From NCBI GenBank assembly GCA_018389105.1, contig JACATO010001117.1, forward strand, positions 186,001 to 250,000: DNA of 64,000 bases, given 5' to 3'. The position numbers were made by a program, and so were the translations under genes. Source of the DNA: Nautilus pompilius. Lineage: Eukaryota; Mollusca; Cephalopoda; Nautilida; Nautilidae. Below are positions 1 to 12,900 of the stretch, one piece after another. How positions within the stretch are numbered: position 1 is the stretch's first letter; each line of letters opens with the position of its first letter. The notes beneath the pieces were generated by a model that was not told the DNA's origin, ran no database searches, and worked only from the letters and a program-made list of their open reading frames with translations.

Positions 1-2300
1 CCAGAGAAATGTGTAACATGTATTTTGTTTTCAATGTTGCAACATTCCTAAATCTGTTTCAGTGTCTTTGTGATAAGTTAATTAGATAAGAATAGCGAAA
101 CCAAATAATGAAGCTGTTAGTTGGACTTGCAACGTTATTTCATTTTGAAATATATTTATTTTCTTTAAATTTGTTGTCAAATACAAGTTCTCAAATCCAT
201 GCCATATTATAAATGTTCTGATACTCATGCCTGAGAAGCAAAAAAAACAACCATTTCTGAAATTGTACCTAACTGACATAATAGCTTATCAAATGACTAC
301 AGTTTGATACTTTCATAATTTACACCTAGTAAAATCATAAACACTTACAAATAAATGACTGACAGTAGTTATCTTCAATGAAGACAGTTCCTAATTTCAA
401 AAAACACAAAAGTTATAATATGATCTTATAAGGATGCAAAAAATGCAAAGACAAGTATAAATGCCAGTGTCAACCATTTAAGGATTAAAGCGAATAAAAT
501 TATTCCAAATACTTGTCCCTATAAATTGCTAGATAATAATTAAACTACATTTATTGCATTTAGACATTATTCAACTTTATAATCGCAAATCTCTCTCAAA
601 AATCACACCAAGTGATATCTGTATATTATTAATTATAGCAGCTGTAAAGATTAGTTACTATTTACTTCAAACTTAACAAATTTTACATTTAAGAATCCCG
701 TGCAAAAATCACAAATGTTTGCTGCTTTTTCACTTACTACTCTCTTTTAAACAGTACATGTGTACTTATACATTTGAAATTGCAGTTATTTTCCTTTATT
801 TAGTTATTTTAGGATTCAGAAATGATTAAATTTGTCTGAAAATTTCATCTTGTTTTACCATTTGTTTTTTGTTTCAAAATTGCTGCTCATTCTTTCTATG
901 ACAGTTTATTTCCAGGAACTTGTTTAATTTGCCTATTTATTGTATAGTAAATATTTGACTATACAAGAGTAAAACATATTACAGAGAAATCAATTCATAG
1001 GTAATGCAGACGCCTCTAAAGATATGGCATTGTAAGTTATTATTATTATCATCATCATCACCAATTCAATCAGAAAATTTGAAGTCCAGCTGTTGTATCC
1101 AGTAAACTACTAATAGAGGGACATAATTTGGCAGTGCAAACACATGAACACACCTGTACACCACTGTAGGTGCTATCAAAATGTATTTTCACAATTTTTT
1201 GGGATTGTGCAGCACTATATATTCAAAATGGCTAAGTCACAGTGCATCCAAGGGTGTATGAACAGTTTTTTTTTTTTTTTTTAAATTTCAAAACAAATTT
1301 TTTTCTTTTAAAGTTTCATGATAAATCAGGGATGCATAACAGATAAATAGCTGCAGTTAATGGAAAGACATGGAAACAGAATCATCACGCATTACTTGTG
1401 CAATACACACATTTTATTAATCCACTATTTAATACATGAAAATAACTATGAACCTACAAATTTGTCACAGCCAGCCATACATACTACTGTAAACACAGTC
1501 ATCATGTATGATGAAACCATGGCTACAAATGACTGTAGTTCCAGTGGGATGTTCCAAATGTGTCACTATTGTTATCTTCTGAATCGACCTAACATACACA
1601 GTAAATACAAGTGCAATATTTATTACTAATTTGCCTTATCTCATTCTGCCATATTTAATATTGACCATTTTTAGATTTGGATGCCAAGATCTATAATAAT
1701 AATAATAATAGTAGTAATATGTAAAGACATTCATACTTCTGTGGTAGTATAGGAATTTCTTTGTATAGGTACTGTTTAGATATTATTTTACCTTCTGAAG
1801 ATATGTAAAATACAAACTTATACACAAATACAGTTTCTTTGTATATCTTTTCTAAGCTCAGGACTAAACCATATACTACTCTTGGATGGCTCTGTCTTGA
1901 TACATGAATTCCTTTGAGCCTCTAGACACTAACTGGCTGCTCTGTCTTAGAGGTTAAGGAAACGGTGACAGGGGGAGGGGTTCTTATTTAACAAGAAAGG
2001 GCCCCTGATTTACACCTGTAAGAGGTTTGGCTGGGCTGTCCAAGCATGAACTCTATCACGCCCACCCAGGCGTGTCGGAACCCTGGGCCACTTTAATTTC
2101 GTCGAGGGGAAGGGTAGTCGACTAAATTATATATATATATAGTCGGATATTATTTTAAAAGCTGAACTTCTAACTGATGACTGACTGTTCCGCCAGGGGA
2201 GGGTGGGAGGGAGGTCGGGGGTTAGGGATATCATGGCTTGGTCAGCTGTGGGCGAACAGGTGGGACGACCTGGAACATGGTCGTCCGACGGAGACCAGTA
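1..2300. other. AT-rich intergenic DNA, no gene seen
   Basis: No exon with splice sites or recognisable protein similarity was found on either strand. Open frames here are short and AT-rich. The stretch holds ATT/ATC triplet runs near 1037-1060 and 1693-1710, a poly(T) run at about 1266-1283 and a short (TA)n tract near 2131. From about 1,900 onward GC content rises toward the UBL4A promoter. Confidence 0.6.
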
Positions 2301-3455
2301 GTAATTAGGAACGGTCTACTACAACAGAATCAATCATATCCGGGACAAAGGCCCAACTCACGAGGTATTAATTAATGTATGTGTATAGTGAAAGTAGAGA
2401 ACCCAGTTTTATTCCAGCTGACGAGGGCCAGAGGTTGGGGGGGGTGAGGAGGAGGAGGAAAGGCGAGGTGAGACTGTAGTAGTAGTAGTGAGGGGTGGAA
2501 GGGGGAAGAGGAGAGACCGTACCTGCGAACACAACAGGTGAAGCAGCTCGGCTAGAGAAAAGTAAGATGGCGGGCGTCGGAAAGTTTCTTCCATGGTCCC
2601 CCGTCCCGCGGTCGGCCGGCTTCCACTGCCAAATGCCGGAAAATAGCTCCAGCCAGGTGAACGAAACCCGTTTGAACGCTCTACACGTGTACTCTATTGG
2701 TCAAAGGATAATAACAACAAACCTCTCCGATTGAAACGAGCTTCAGAAATTGGTTGGTCAATGCAAGAGCCAGTGAGATTGCAGCAGAATCGCAGCCACT
2801 CAACGAGAATCAAGATGAACACTCGACGGCTCCCGTCGTCGCTCGGACCCCCCCCGGCGTCCGGTCGGTGGGGGTGGTCGCCCGAAACACGGCCCCCGCT
2901 AGCCCTGCATGGCGAGCACCGGGGATCCCCTACAATCGGATGATGGTGATCTGGCACCGGCGACTGCGGATGAAACGGCGTTAATTAGCGCGGGTGTTTT
3001 TCGAATACCCGCGTCCGTCGGAGGGAGGGAGTCGGATAAGTACACTCGCTACTAGTTCCCTCTCACCGTCGTTCTTCACTAATACGCGGGATAAAATAGC
3101 GCCGCAGTCTGACTGTTGCACCTGACTAATTAACATCTCCGCCCGTAGGGAAACAAGCGAACAGCTTTTCCTCGTGTGTTAATTTTGTTAAAATAAATGA
3201 TTGTAAACCGCTAAATTTGATCAGTTGCTTCACCGGAAACCGGTTCACCCGACGTATTTCTACGCGAGGATGGGATTTCCCTAAAACTCTTGTGTGGCGT
3301 CTGTTGGAGAAGAAAGTGAAATGTGAAGGAAAGTTCGGAATTTAGCGGAAGTATTCCCCCTTTTTTTCCCCCCCCTAAACCCCCACCCACACCAACACCA
3401 CCACGAGAGCTATCAGGGGCTACGTCCTTCGATGGTAGTCTGTGCCGAAACAGAA
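2300..3455 (+). promoter_or_regulatory. CpG-rich 5' region of UBL4A
   Basis: GC- and CpG-rich island between two AT-rich stretches, directly upstream of the first UBL4A codon. It contains inverted CCAAT boxes (ATTGG at about 2696 and 2748), a CACGTG E-box near 2684 and an AAGATGGCGGG motif at 2564-2574, close to the YY1 consensus. No TATA box is obvious. The ATG inside the YY1-like motif (2567) opens a 55-codon frame with no recognisable similarity, so I treat it as regulatory or 5' UTR sequence. The transcription start is not resolved. Confidence 0.5.
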
Positions 3456-3503
3456 ATGAATCTCACTGTTAAAGTTCTAAATGGCACCGAATGGAGTCTG
3501 AAG
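3456..3503 (+). CDS. UBL4A: UBL4A coding exon 1
   Basis: Sixteen codons, MNLTVKVLNGTEWSLK, forming the first beta hairpin of the UBL fold. The exon ends AAG followed by the donor GTAAAT and leaves phase 0. It lies at the 3' edge of the CpG-rich promoter region. Confidence 0.88.
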
Positions 3504-3757
3504 GTAAATGTGTGGGCCGTCCGTCCGGGGATATCATAGTAATAGTAATAGTAGCGGTGATGTTAGTGGTGATCCGAACTAAGGGAGCAGCAGCAGCCCC
3601 CTCCCCTCCCACTTGTCTGGATGGATGATCTGATCTCTGCTGCTGTGGCTTCCAGTCCAGTGGGAAGCTGCAGTCAGTCCCCCCCCCCCCCGACCTGCTA
3701 ACCCTGAGCTCCGTCTCCCCTAATATTTACTTTCGAGGACGTTAACATTTCGCGCTA

Positions 3758-3788
<31 letters not shown>

Positions 3789-6619
3789 TATAACGTAAAT
3801 ACTGCTTCACTAAACCATGAGGCTTTAACATTAAGGCGGCCAAGATGAAATCATCATCGTTTCTGATAGATTAGGGGAGATGGAGGGGGACGTCCGTCTC
3901 AGAGGATTTGTTGGAGTCCATCAGACCAGGAAACATGGAATTAATTTTGCACTTCAAAAATAATAAAAAAAAAACAACCGCTTATATTTGTATATTGATA
4001 CATAGTTGGGTTCTCAGGTGTCGTATATCAGGTGTGCTACGGCTACATCGGTATTCTGTGGGAAGGCTGCCCTGTCACTTCAGTCTGGTTTCTGCTGCAG
4101 TAGCCAGTGTGTACCCAGGTCGGAAACCATTCTCACCTGCCAAATAACATTCACATTTATCTTGGCTTTTGGAGTAAACAACCAACTGATTATTGTAAAG
4201 TTTGATAAAAAGTCTGTGATGAAAATGAACAAACACATCAACAAAACTCAGAATGCATTAGTTAATTGAAATTTACATAAGGAGACATTCATCAGAATCA
4301 GAAGTATACTATAGTATGCTACTATTAATTTTACATGGTTCATTTGGAGTGACTGAACAGCCTTGGCCATTAGTTTTGTATTTGTCTTTCCCTCAGCAAG
4401 AAAGAGAATATTGTCACTAGAGTATCTAATATAACTATTTTTCTTAGTTCGTCCAAGATCTAAAATCTCCATTTTGAAAATTTAAATGTTACTACAAGTT
4501 CAATATACTAGAGGTGTTCAATTGAAATCCAGCTAGACATGACTATGGTGATTCTATTTCATCCAGGTTTCATTTGAATGTCCTCTGTAAATTATTAGGT
4601 AGTCTGTAACATTGTACAAAACTAGTAATTATTTGTATATATACTCGTTTCACATTTAAGGTTAAAAAGGAGTCAAAGTAAATCGATTGAGTGATTAGGT
4701 AGCCCCCACTCAACTTGCCTGTTATGAATGGCTTCTATTTTCAACAGACAAGTTAGGTTCAGTTGGTTCTTGGCAAATATTGTGAAAATCTTTTGGAAAT
4801 TTGATCTATAAACCTGATGCCAGTCATTATACAGATTTAAATATAATATGCATTTTCTATAAATATTTAGCTAATTGATAGGCTTTCTCAGTGTTACCTG
4901 GTGAAAAAGAGCTTTTTATAATGGGGAAAAAAACACCATAAATTTTAATATCACTGAGCCTTCATTCATAAGAAGCTAGATGTTTGTTTAATTTTGGTTT
5001 TAAATAAATTACCATTTTTACTTTAGAGATCTGTAATACTAAAAAACAGAAGTATCAAGCAGAGAAAGATTTTTTTCAAAATTCTAGTTTATAGTACATT
5101 TGCTTAATTTGCAAACTATTCACAAAAACTCAGCCTTTTCTCATTGGTAAGTAGTGTATATTATATGAAGTTATCTAATGACTTAGAGAAATGAGATGGT
5201 TACATCCAGAATAAATAAGGATCTCAGATTTTGTTGCTCTTTTTAGATTAATGAAACAGACACTGTGTACAAATTGAAGGAGCTGGTGTCTACACAGCTG
5301 AAAATTGCAATAACAAAACAGAAACTAGTTTACCAAGGAAAGTCCTTGTCAGGTAAGGGTTGATATTTTTGCTTTATAAATTCCGCTACCACACCCAGCT
5401 ACCTGTACATAATAATCAGTAGATATCTAAAATATTTTAATTTTCAGCTGTCAAAATATATATGAGAGATTTTCAAATGCATCAAAAAACAAAAAAAAAA
5501 TTTGAATTTACAGGACCAAGAATATTACTAACCTTTCTCTCTGACCCATAGTCTAGGAGAGTAAACAAATTAGAAGCAGATTTTGCAGAAACATTTTTTA
5601 TATATAAATTTTAAATGACTGGAGACAGTTTTGATAACACAAGTAAACCTGTGGATAATATTTGGCACTAACATATTCAGTTTATGTATTGTAGCATGTC
5701 AGTAAGACAAGGTTATTGTCCATATTATACACTTTAGGTGTCCTGGGGGCCAATTACATTTTTTGCAACTTCTAAATTTAGACTTTTGACATTTGTTGAT
5801 TTGTAAAAGATTCTCTCTCTTTATTGTAGATGAAAAGACGATTGGTTTTTACAAGATCCCCGAAAATGGTAAAGTTGTGTTGGTAGTCAAAAAGTCAGAG
5901 GATATCCCTGGACCTTGCAACTCTACTGCCTCCAATAAAGCAGATCACTCATCAACCTCAGTATTCTGGGACATACTTTACAGATTCCTTTGCCGACATT
6001 TTACAGAAAGGGATGCGGAGTTAGTTTTAACTGAATTCAAAAAGGTCAGATGGTAGTTCTCTGAAATGTATTTTCTTTCTCCTGTTGTCTGTTTCTTTAG
6101 GTAAGTTACTGAGTGATTGTTTTTAAAATGTTCCTTAAAACTGAAACTATCAGAGTTACTCAAGTAACAGCCCATTTTTGGGTATTTTATAGAATTTTGT
6201 CTTTTTACTGTAGGTTTATTGCATGACAGAACTAATAGTCTGATTTAGATTAATCCTCCAATTCCATGCATTTTCTCATGGTAAATAAATTGCAGTGGTA
6301 GGAAAAAACCAACCTAGTGTTTTACTTTTGACATCTACGACCTTACTTTAGAAAGATTTTCAAGTACCAGATAGTAGTTGTGAAGTTTATAGACTTTACA
6401 GTAATTGGTCATGATTTACATTCTACTTATTTATTTATATATTCACACACTTTTCCCTCTCATTCTAATACCCAACATACCAGTAATATTCTATATGGGG
6501 TTTGTTTTTTCCAGGATCTGAGCAACCATGTGGCTAACCTTAGTTTGGATGACATTGAGAGACTGGCCACAGCCAAATTGCTTCAAGCCAAACAGCAGGG
6601 AGAGTCCTCCAACAGTTAG
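3456..6619 (+). CDS. UBL4A: UBL4A / GET5 homologue, ubiquitin-like protein 4A (four coding exons)
   Basis: Coding exons 3456-3503, 5247-5352, 5830-6044 and 6515-6619 join in frame at GT-AG introns and give 157 codons plus stop, the usual UBL4A length. Residues 1 to about 72 form a ubiquitin-like fold (start MNLTVKVLNG; later KLVYQGKSLSDEKTIGFY). The C-terminal part (HSSTSVFWDILYRFLCRHF, then LSLDDIERLATAKLL) matches the TUGS domain that binds BAG6. In animals UBL4A works in the cytosolic BAG6-GET4-UBL4A complex: its UBL contacts SGTA and hands tail-anchored membrane proteins to GET3/TRC40. An in-frame ATG at 3432 could add eight residues; 3456 is preferred because family members begin M-x-L-T-V-K. 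The gene converges with SNX16. Confidence 0.93.
3504..5246 (+). other. UBL4A intron 1
   Basis: GT-AG intron of 1.74 kb. The first part is CpG-bearing, with GTA/ATT triplet runs ((ATT)n at about 3757-3789) and a C-run near 3681. The rest is AT-rich. It contains one fold-back MITE-like unit (4508-4587). No other gene was seen. Confidence 0.7.
4508..4587. mobile_element. Fold-back MITE-like unit, copy 1
   Basis: About 80 bp with imperfect inverted ends: the left arm begins CTAGAGGTGTTCAATTGAAA and the right arm, read in reverse complement, CAGAGGACATTCAAATGAAA. Length and arm sequence resemble the hairpin in the UBL4A 3' UTR, differing mainly by transitions, so both look like copies of one small non-autonomous family. 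The superfamily is unknown and no clear target-site duplication was assigned. Confidence 0.5.
5247..5352 (+). CDS. UBL4A: UBL4A coding exon 2
   Basis: Preceded by a CTCTTTTTAG acceptor and followed by GTAAGG. Encodes INETDTVYKLKELVSTQLKI and on to KLVYQGKSLS, the central helix and following strand of the ubiquitin fold. It ends in phase 1, so the next exon completes an Asp codon. Confidence 0.92.
5830..6044 (+). CDS. UBL4A: UBL4A coding exon 3
   Basis: The TTATTGTAG acceptor is followed by the rest of the split Asp codon, then EKTIGFYKIPENGKVVLVVK, the end of the UBL. A short Ser/Asn linker follows, then the first TUGS helix (VFWDILYRFLCRHF). It ends AAAAAG before the donor GTCAGA, phase 0. 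Confidence 0.92.
6515..6619 (+). CDS. UBL4A: UBL4A coding exon 4 and stop
   Basis: A TTTTTTCCAG acceptor opens this terminal coding exon. It encodes DLSNHVANLSLDDIERLATA and a short tail ending SSNS before TAG. The LDDIERLA stretch is the best conserved part of the UBL4A C-terminus. Confidence 0.93.
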   Translation, partial: DLSNHVANLSLDDIERLATAKLLQAKQQGESSNS

Positions 6620-6683
6620 CTGAGCACACGGGAACACTTTTGATACCTAGTCTTATTCGTTGAAACAATACTTTAACATGTTC

Positions 6684-6757
6684 ATGCTAGGGATGTCCAA
6701 ATGAAACCTCACCTAAAGTTGGTATCTGGCTAGGTTTTATTTGAACATTCCTAGCAT
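6684..6757. repeat. 74-bp near-perfect hairpin (MITE-like or pre-miRNA-like) in UBL4A 3' UTR
   Basis: The arms are 26 bp, beginning ATGCTAGGGATGTCCAAATG and, on the reverse complement of the other side, ATGCTAGGAATGTTCAAATA. Only three positions differ and two of those would be G-U pairs in RNA. The loop is 22 nt. It lies 65 nt after the UBL4A stop and upstream of the first poly(A) signal, so it should be transcribed. Its relative at 4508-4587 suggests a transposon origin. Confidence 0.6.
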
Positions 6758-6777
6758 AATCAAATGAAATTACTGTT

Positions 6778-6783
6778 AATAAA
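6778..6783 (+). terminator. UBL4A: UBL4A poly(A) signal (AATAAA), proximal
   Basis: Canonical AATAAA about 160 nt after the stop codon, followed by a T-rich stretch. A second AATAAA at 7061-7066 is followed by a T-rich tract and could give a longer 3' UTR. Confidence 0.5.
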
Positions 6784-7060
6784 CTATGGTATTGTTAGTT
6801 TTCTCTTCTCTTTTTCCTACTGTGAGAGTGAACAGTTATAGTACAGTAGTCAGTAGTTTGGCAAAATATGGATGATTTCTTGGCAATGTACAGTGTGAAC
6901 TAGCCTGTCATAAATAATTTCCCTTCCATGCTAGAATTTGTCCATCTTTTTTTATATGAATTATGAGACAACGGCACTGATAAAAAAAAAAGTTACTGAT
7001 CGAAGAAGGTATAAGCAATTGTGTAAATCCATAAAATATAATATAAATTAATTTTATTTA

Positions 7061-7066
7061 AATAAA
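7061..7066 (+). terminator. UBL4A: UBL4A poly(A) signal (AATAAA), distal
   Basis: Second canonical signal, followed within about 50 nt by GTATTTGTC and a run of T, a GU/U-rich downstream element. Which signal is used cannot be told from sequence alone. Confidence 0.45.
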
Positions 7067-7079
7067 ATTTTCATTTATA

Positions 7080-9801
7080 AGTTTTATGTATTTGTCTTTT
7101 TTTTTTTTTGGTCACATTAAAATTAACCATTTAGCAATGTTAGTTATTGGTAGATTTAAGTCCAATATTAATGGGATTAACTATGTAAACTGCAAAATAA
7201 AAAATTTAAAAATCATTTCTTACAATTTTAATTTAAAAGCTTGGCATTAGATGTTGGACAGGAGAAAACTTAGGCTTGTTACTGCTATCAGTTGATTGCT
7301 GGAAGTACAGATGTTTGCCTTCAGTATGTGATGAATCTTTTTTGTTGGATGGTAAGTATTATATGAAGTTTGTAGAAATATTTACTAAAAATGAATTTTT
7401 TTAAGCTATAAATTTTTTTTTGTTTTATTTACACCCTGCATAGAACATTGGTGGAAGGAAGAGCTGGAATTTCTTCTTTCTTTTTTTTGTTCAAAGCAAT
7501 ATTTAAAAATTATTTTCAGTTATTGGAACACTGATTCATACAAATCACTTCTTGATGGTATTTATGAAAGCCATCCTGTCATAATGTTATATTCAAGCAT
7601 CAGTATAATATACTCACTTCATGGAAAGGATTTGGGGGAGCAATGTACCGCTGAAATTACATATCTGCTATGAGTTAAATGCATTTCATGACATTGGACA
7701 TACACCAAGCGCTGTTCATAGCGACTGACTGATTATAACGCATCACCTCTTATTTAATTATGATAATGTAGGAAAGCACTAGCTACAGCCAGGCCCACAG
7801 CACTCTGCAATGTTTCTGAGCGGATGGCAGAAATGCTCCTGATAAGCTGCATTCCAGACATCCTTTTACAATAATCTGCGATGCAAAATTTATATTTTAC
7901 AACTCTGCTACTGACTTCTTATATCAGTGGTTACTTTAAAAAGTAATGTTAGAACCAGTAAGTACAAAGTGATTGTTGTTGGATTAGCTAAATGACTGGT
8001 TTAATCTTGAAGTGGTAATAGCTAGTAAAAGTTGATGACAAAACACAAACAGTCAAATTATTTTATTGCTTTTATGCTTCCATCTCTAAAATATTGGTTG
8101 AAAATTACAAAGACTTGTGGTTAAGAGACAGAGTTTCCTTACCTGATTTCTACAAATCAAATATACTTGCCTATTGTATTAATAATTTAAATAATGACTT
8201 TAATAATACCTGTATCTCCACAATTCAGGCATAAGTGATGTGAGTTCAAAAGTTTAGCCATACTAGAGACAGTGTATTTAGCTTGACATTTGAAAAAAAT
8301 TAATACAGGATGTTCGACTTTCTATACTTAAAATGAGCATTCAATAGAATTTTTAAAACAAAGTTATAGCAACAAGCTAACAAATGGAAAATGTTACAAT
8401 TTTGTTGAACTGTCTGCTCTTGATTCCCTTTGCACTGCTTTGTACAGGTTCAACCAAATTTGATGTCGTTTAGTTACTCCAAACTGTAGCGAAGTATTTG
8501 TTCCAAGCTGCCTCTATCTGGTGTTCTGATGAATTCTGTACAAGATTGCTGGCTTGCTGTCTTGTTATCAATCCATTTATACATTAAATGACAAATGTCC
8601 AACCACACAACCTTACGTGTGTCGGAGTAGATACCTTCCACTCTGTATTGCAAGGTTACAGAAAAGAATTAGTCATTCTCATTTAAGAAAATAAAGCAAG
8701 TACAGATATTTACCACGTATAATTTAAAGTAATTCATTTTTTTGTGATGCATACCACAAGTACTTCCCAATATGAATATAAAAATTTGAAGTCTCACCGT
8801 GCTGACCCATATTTCATGAATAGAAAAGTTATCAAAATGTCATTTGTATGTACAAAGCTATTTCACAGCCATAGTGATAACTGACCCGTTACCCAAGCAC
8901 TATCAAATTCCAAAGTAAAAATAGCAAAAACCAGATAAGTTTTGTTTTTGCTTTCAGATTAGAACCATCAAAGAAAAATGTCTTATGAGAATGCTGAACA
9001 CAACAATTAATACCAATATTTTCAGTTAAAAAATTATAACAATTCAAAGTAGTCAGAAAATTTCTTCAGACTGTGCTAACACCAAGCATCCTTGTTCATG
9101 TTTACAGATGAACCTGTCCAAATTTAAAGTAGAAAAGTTTAATTAGCCTTCTACACACAGTGTAAGTCAAAGTTATAAGCCCACCACACACACAAAAAAG
9201 CCAGTTTTCTGCTTGTTCAACAACATGAAGAGATCTATTGGCCATCTGTAGTTCAGTACTAACTGTGCATGGCCAGAATATAACCACAGCTTGGTATTAG
9301 GGAAACTAAATTAACGGGGATGTTTTTTTTAAATATGGGGGAGTCACGCATGAGTCATAATGACTTTGTACCAATTACTCAGGATAAAACACTTTGTACT
9401 ACATAGTTTACAGCAACTCAAGATTTGGTGCACACCAATGTTACAAGGGAACTAACCCTGGTGGAGTGAAAACTTTTGCCAATCCTGCACCAGGTGGCAG
9501 GAAAATTCATACTATAATTAAACATTTTTAGATATATTCACATGGCTGGCTGGTTGGTGAAGAGAGGAGAGGAGAAAAAAAACGTTAGGGAGGTACACCA
9601 TACCATGTTTTTAATCATGGGAAGCAAACTCAGGGACTTTCAGGAGTCTAACCATTAGTACATCAAATCAACATTACTAGTGTCAGCTAACAAATTCAAC
9701 ATTTACAATAAAAATAAAACAGCATTTGCTTGCCAGATGAATGGCTCAGGAAAAAACAATAACATTACAAAACAACAACTCAGCTTAAGTAGGTTGCTTA
9801 C
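7080..9801. other. Convergent spacer and probable SNX16 3' UTR
   Basis: AT-rich DNA between the ends of UBL4A (plus) and SNX16 (minus), with no coding exon recognised. On the minus strand AATAAA occurs at 8062-8067 and again near 7427, either of which could end a 1.7-2.4 kb SNX16 3' UTR. One SINE-like copy lies at about 9540-9690. Confidence 0.5.
9540..9690 (-). mobile_element. tRNA-derived SINE-like copy
   Basis: Read on the minus strand it has a decayed tRNA-like head (ACTAATGGTTAGACT as box A, GAGTTTGCTTCCC as box B), then a T-rich body with ACCTCCCTAACG. The same order of motifs appears at 16783 and 31010. Decay is heavy and the ends are approximate. Confidence 0.4.
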
Positions 9802-9919
9802 CTATTCAGAGTTATTAGATTTACATGATTTGAAGCTAGCTTGATCTACTTCTGGCCGTTCTGCTACAGCCAGAGGAACTAAAGAACCATCATCACCATC
9901 TTTTATTATTTTGTGAAGC
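9802..9919 (-). CDS. SNX16: SNX16 coding exon 6 and stop
   Basis: A TTATTTTCAG acceptor completes the Arg codon, then [20 protein letters not shown] and a short polar tail ending SNNSE before TAG. This tail is shorter than the acidic C-terminus of human SNX16. Confidence 0.85.
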
Positions 9920-12900
9920 CTGAAAATAATGATGATAAAGTCATCAGCTATATCAGGTGAATGCATAGCAGGAAGTGGAGTTATCTGTTTGTAACGTGTC
10001 AGGTATCTCTCTTTTTCACATCATCTCTTAACTAGTTATTTAGTCCAAACTGTATGACAAAAGTCTGATAGTCTACCAACTAAGTGGACTTATTATATTC
10101 AATCAAAAAGTTAGTAGCAGAAATCATTTTACAACAGTTATATAGCCCAAGATTCAATTTTAATAGACATCAATGTAATTAAGTTTTGAAAAATTTGTTT
10201 CTCAGAAATCTTTGGAAAAATTTAAAGCACAGACCGTAAATTAGATTGAATGTAAAAGGGAGTTTTGAGACGAGGTTAGTGTATAAATAGTTGGTCAGTA
10301 ATACATAGAATTCTTACCTAAATGTTTTTTTCATCTCCTCTATTTGAAACTTGTACAAGGATACTTCTGCCATTAACAGCTCAATTTCTGAATCTTTGTT
10401 TTTAAGTTCTTTCCTAAGATTATAACTCACCTCCTCTAAGGACTCACACAGTGCCTAGAAGATAAGGGCAAATAAATAGCAATGCAAACAGTAAACTTCA
10501 CCAATGCCAATAACTGGGCAAATGAAAACAAAAAATAGTTTATACTGACATTTCAGAATATTTGTGTTTCTTATCTAATTTCTGCTGTACATAAATTAAT
10601 TTATATAATATTTTATTTAACTCTCTCTGTCACAGCTTACAATTAATTTTTTAGGTGTTGTCATAAACATGATCATACCAGTATTGTGTAAATACCTCTA
10701 AACTATGAACAAATGATTCTAACAGTACAGGAAATAAATGACACGTTTAATCAACTAGCTTCATCTACATAAATAAAAATGTGCTGAATGATGCACAATA
10801 AGAAATAGAGCCAGACAAATATCTGGTTGTATTTGCACTTGAAAATTTTCAAGAACCCAGTTGAGAGACAGGCTGGAACAAGGAATGATTCTTAACTATA
10901 CGGACTTTAAACTACAATTCAGCAGTCTATGCTATGTTAACAACAGAAACAGGAAAATGGCTTAAAAGGTGATAATTGTAAAAACTGGCAAATTAATACA
11001 AATATCTAACAAAAAACTAAATACAAAAAATGACCATCAACTTTGACAAGCACACAGGATACTTGCGACTGATTGAACAGTTAATTAGCCTCCAGAGTTC
11101 CATTTTAGTGTTGTTGGTTGCAGATGTAGTTATCACTAGATAATTTGCATTACTAACAATATTCTGTACCATTAGTTTCAAAAGATTTTAGGACTGTTTA
11201 AGCAAACAGACAAAGAAAAACAAATAGCTTAAAACCCCTAATATCAGATAATACTTCAGTATAGTACTGATGACCAAGCTCTTCCTAGTTGATGACTAGA
11301 TACCACATCAAACAGAATGTCCAGGCCTCAACATCGGTGATGTCACGACACTGACTAGGTTGTGCTGAGTTTATATTCTAAAAAAAAACGGAGTTAAAAA
11401 ATTTTGAAAAAGGAACTTAAGTTTACGCACCCTACTTTCCTCAAGACTGTCATGTGGACCCGGAGGATCATCAAAGCAAAAGAACTCTCTCACAGGGTTA
11501 CTGGAAATAGAAACAAATGGACGGTCAGTTTTACGTAGCTCTCTCAAAAGCTTTAAAAGTACAGTACACATGAATTAGATCATTACGTCTTTCTTATCCA
11601 GTAACAGGGAATCTCACATTCCTGGTATATCTGTCTGCTGGTATCAGAGAGAAAAAAAAAACAAACTATTTATTTCTAGTAAATGAGTCTATTCTTAAGT
11701 TTTGCTAGTTAATATTTTCATTTTATGTATCGATACAATCTTATCTTTCTAGGGTCATTCTGATCAGCAATGAATTCAGATAAATTTATGGTAGATTCAA
11801 AATGTATCTTGATTTCTGCAAAGTATGAGCATAAATTTCTCTGTGTTGTAATTTATCACGAATATAAAACTCTCTGCCGTATTATAAGATGTCCAGTAAT
11901 TTTTTTTCTTTTTATAATTCTTTAGCTTTAAAGAATGGCATTGCCAGAGTAGAGAAAATAAGCTTAGATCTTAATTATTTAAACATATGATAGCTGTAAT
12001 TTAATAATATACTAGCTTTTTTAAAAAAAATTCTTTATTTATGGATAATTATATAACCTATTATTAGCATGTGGTAGACTATTAGATTTACTATACCAAT
12101 TTCTTACTTGAATGATTAAAAACCTGATACAAGCTAAAATATCAGAAACAATAAAGCACTTATGCAATTAATATCTATAAAAATTTATAAAGAGCAGATG
12201 TCTTTCAGATAATTAAGATATAAATCACAAACATCATCCAGAACCCTGCCATATTATTTGAACAGTGTTACCCACATGCACACACATTCTGTAATGCATC
12301 TACGATGTGTTCAAAAAATCATTTTCAGTATTTAGTAAGAGCATCTCTTCCTTCATGTAGAGTTTGTAGATGTCTAGGCATGGAAGCTATCAGACCAACA
12401 ATGATGATCTAGTGCAGATTCCATATTTTCCAAGATATACCAGTTCTGAATGTATGTTGCATCGCTCCCTGCAAGATATGGCAATTACGATTGAGGATAC
12501 ATGCAGGAGATTATTCCAAAGGACAGACAGGTAACCAGAGCATTTTAGATATCAATCAAGTGCAAGATCAGTTCCAAAAGCCCATCCACATCATTGCTCC
12601 AAAACCATTATGCTTGATAGAGTTTTTAGTCAAGTCATTAATTGTCTGGAAACTCAATAGAACCAATTATCTGTGCATATCTGATGCATACTTGTATTTA
12701 ATTACACATATTGCCAAAGAAACTTTAATTTGGACCAAACATGCAAAACGTGAAAGTGTCCATTGTTATTTTTCTGGAATTCAAATTTCCAGTGTAGCGA
12801 GACACCAATGTCTCACCATGCTACCTTGTGACAGATTTCTGTAACAAAAAGCAAATCACTTAAATATCGTGCTATTAGTATGAAAACCATAGTCAGATGG

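Noticed and set aside
2567-2734. Separate gene starting at the ATG in the YY1-like motif
   Set aside because: The frame has 55 codons without similarity, and the motif itself explains the ATG; kept as promoter sequence.
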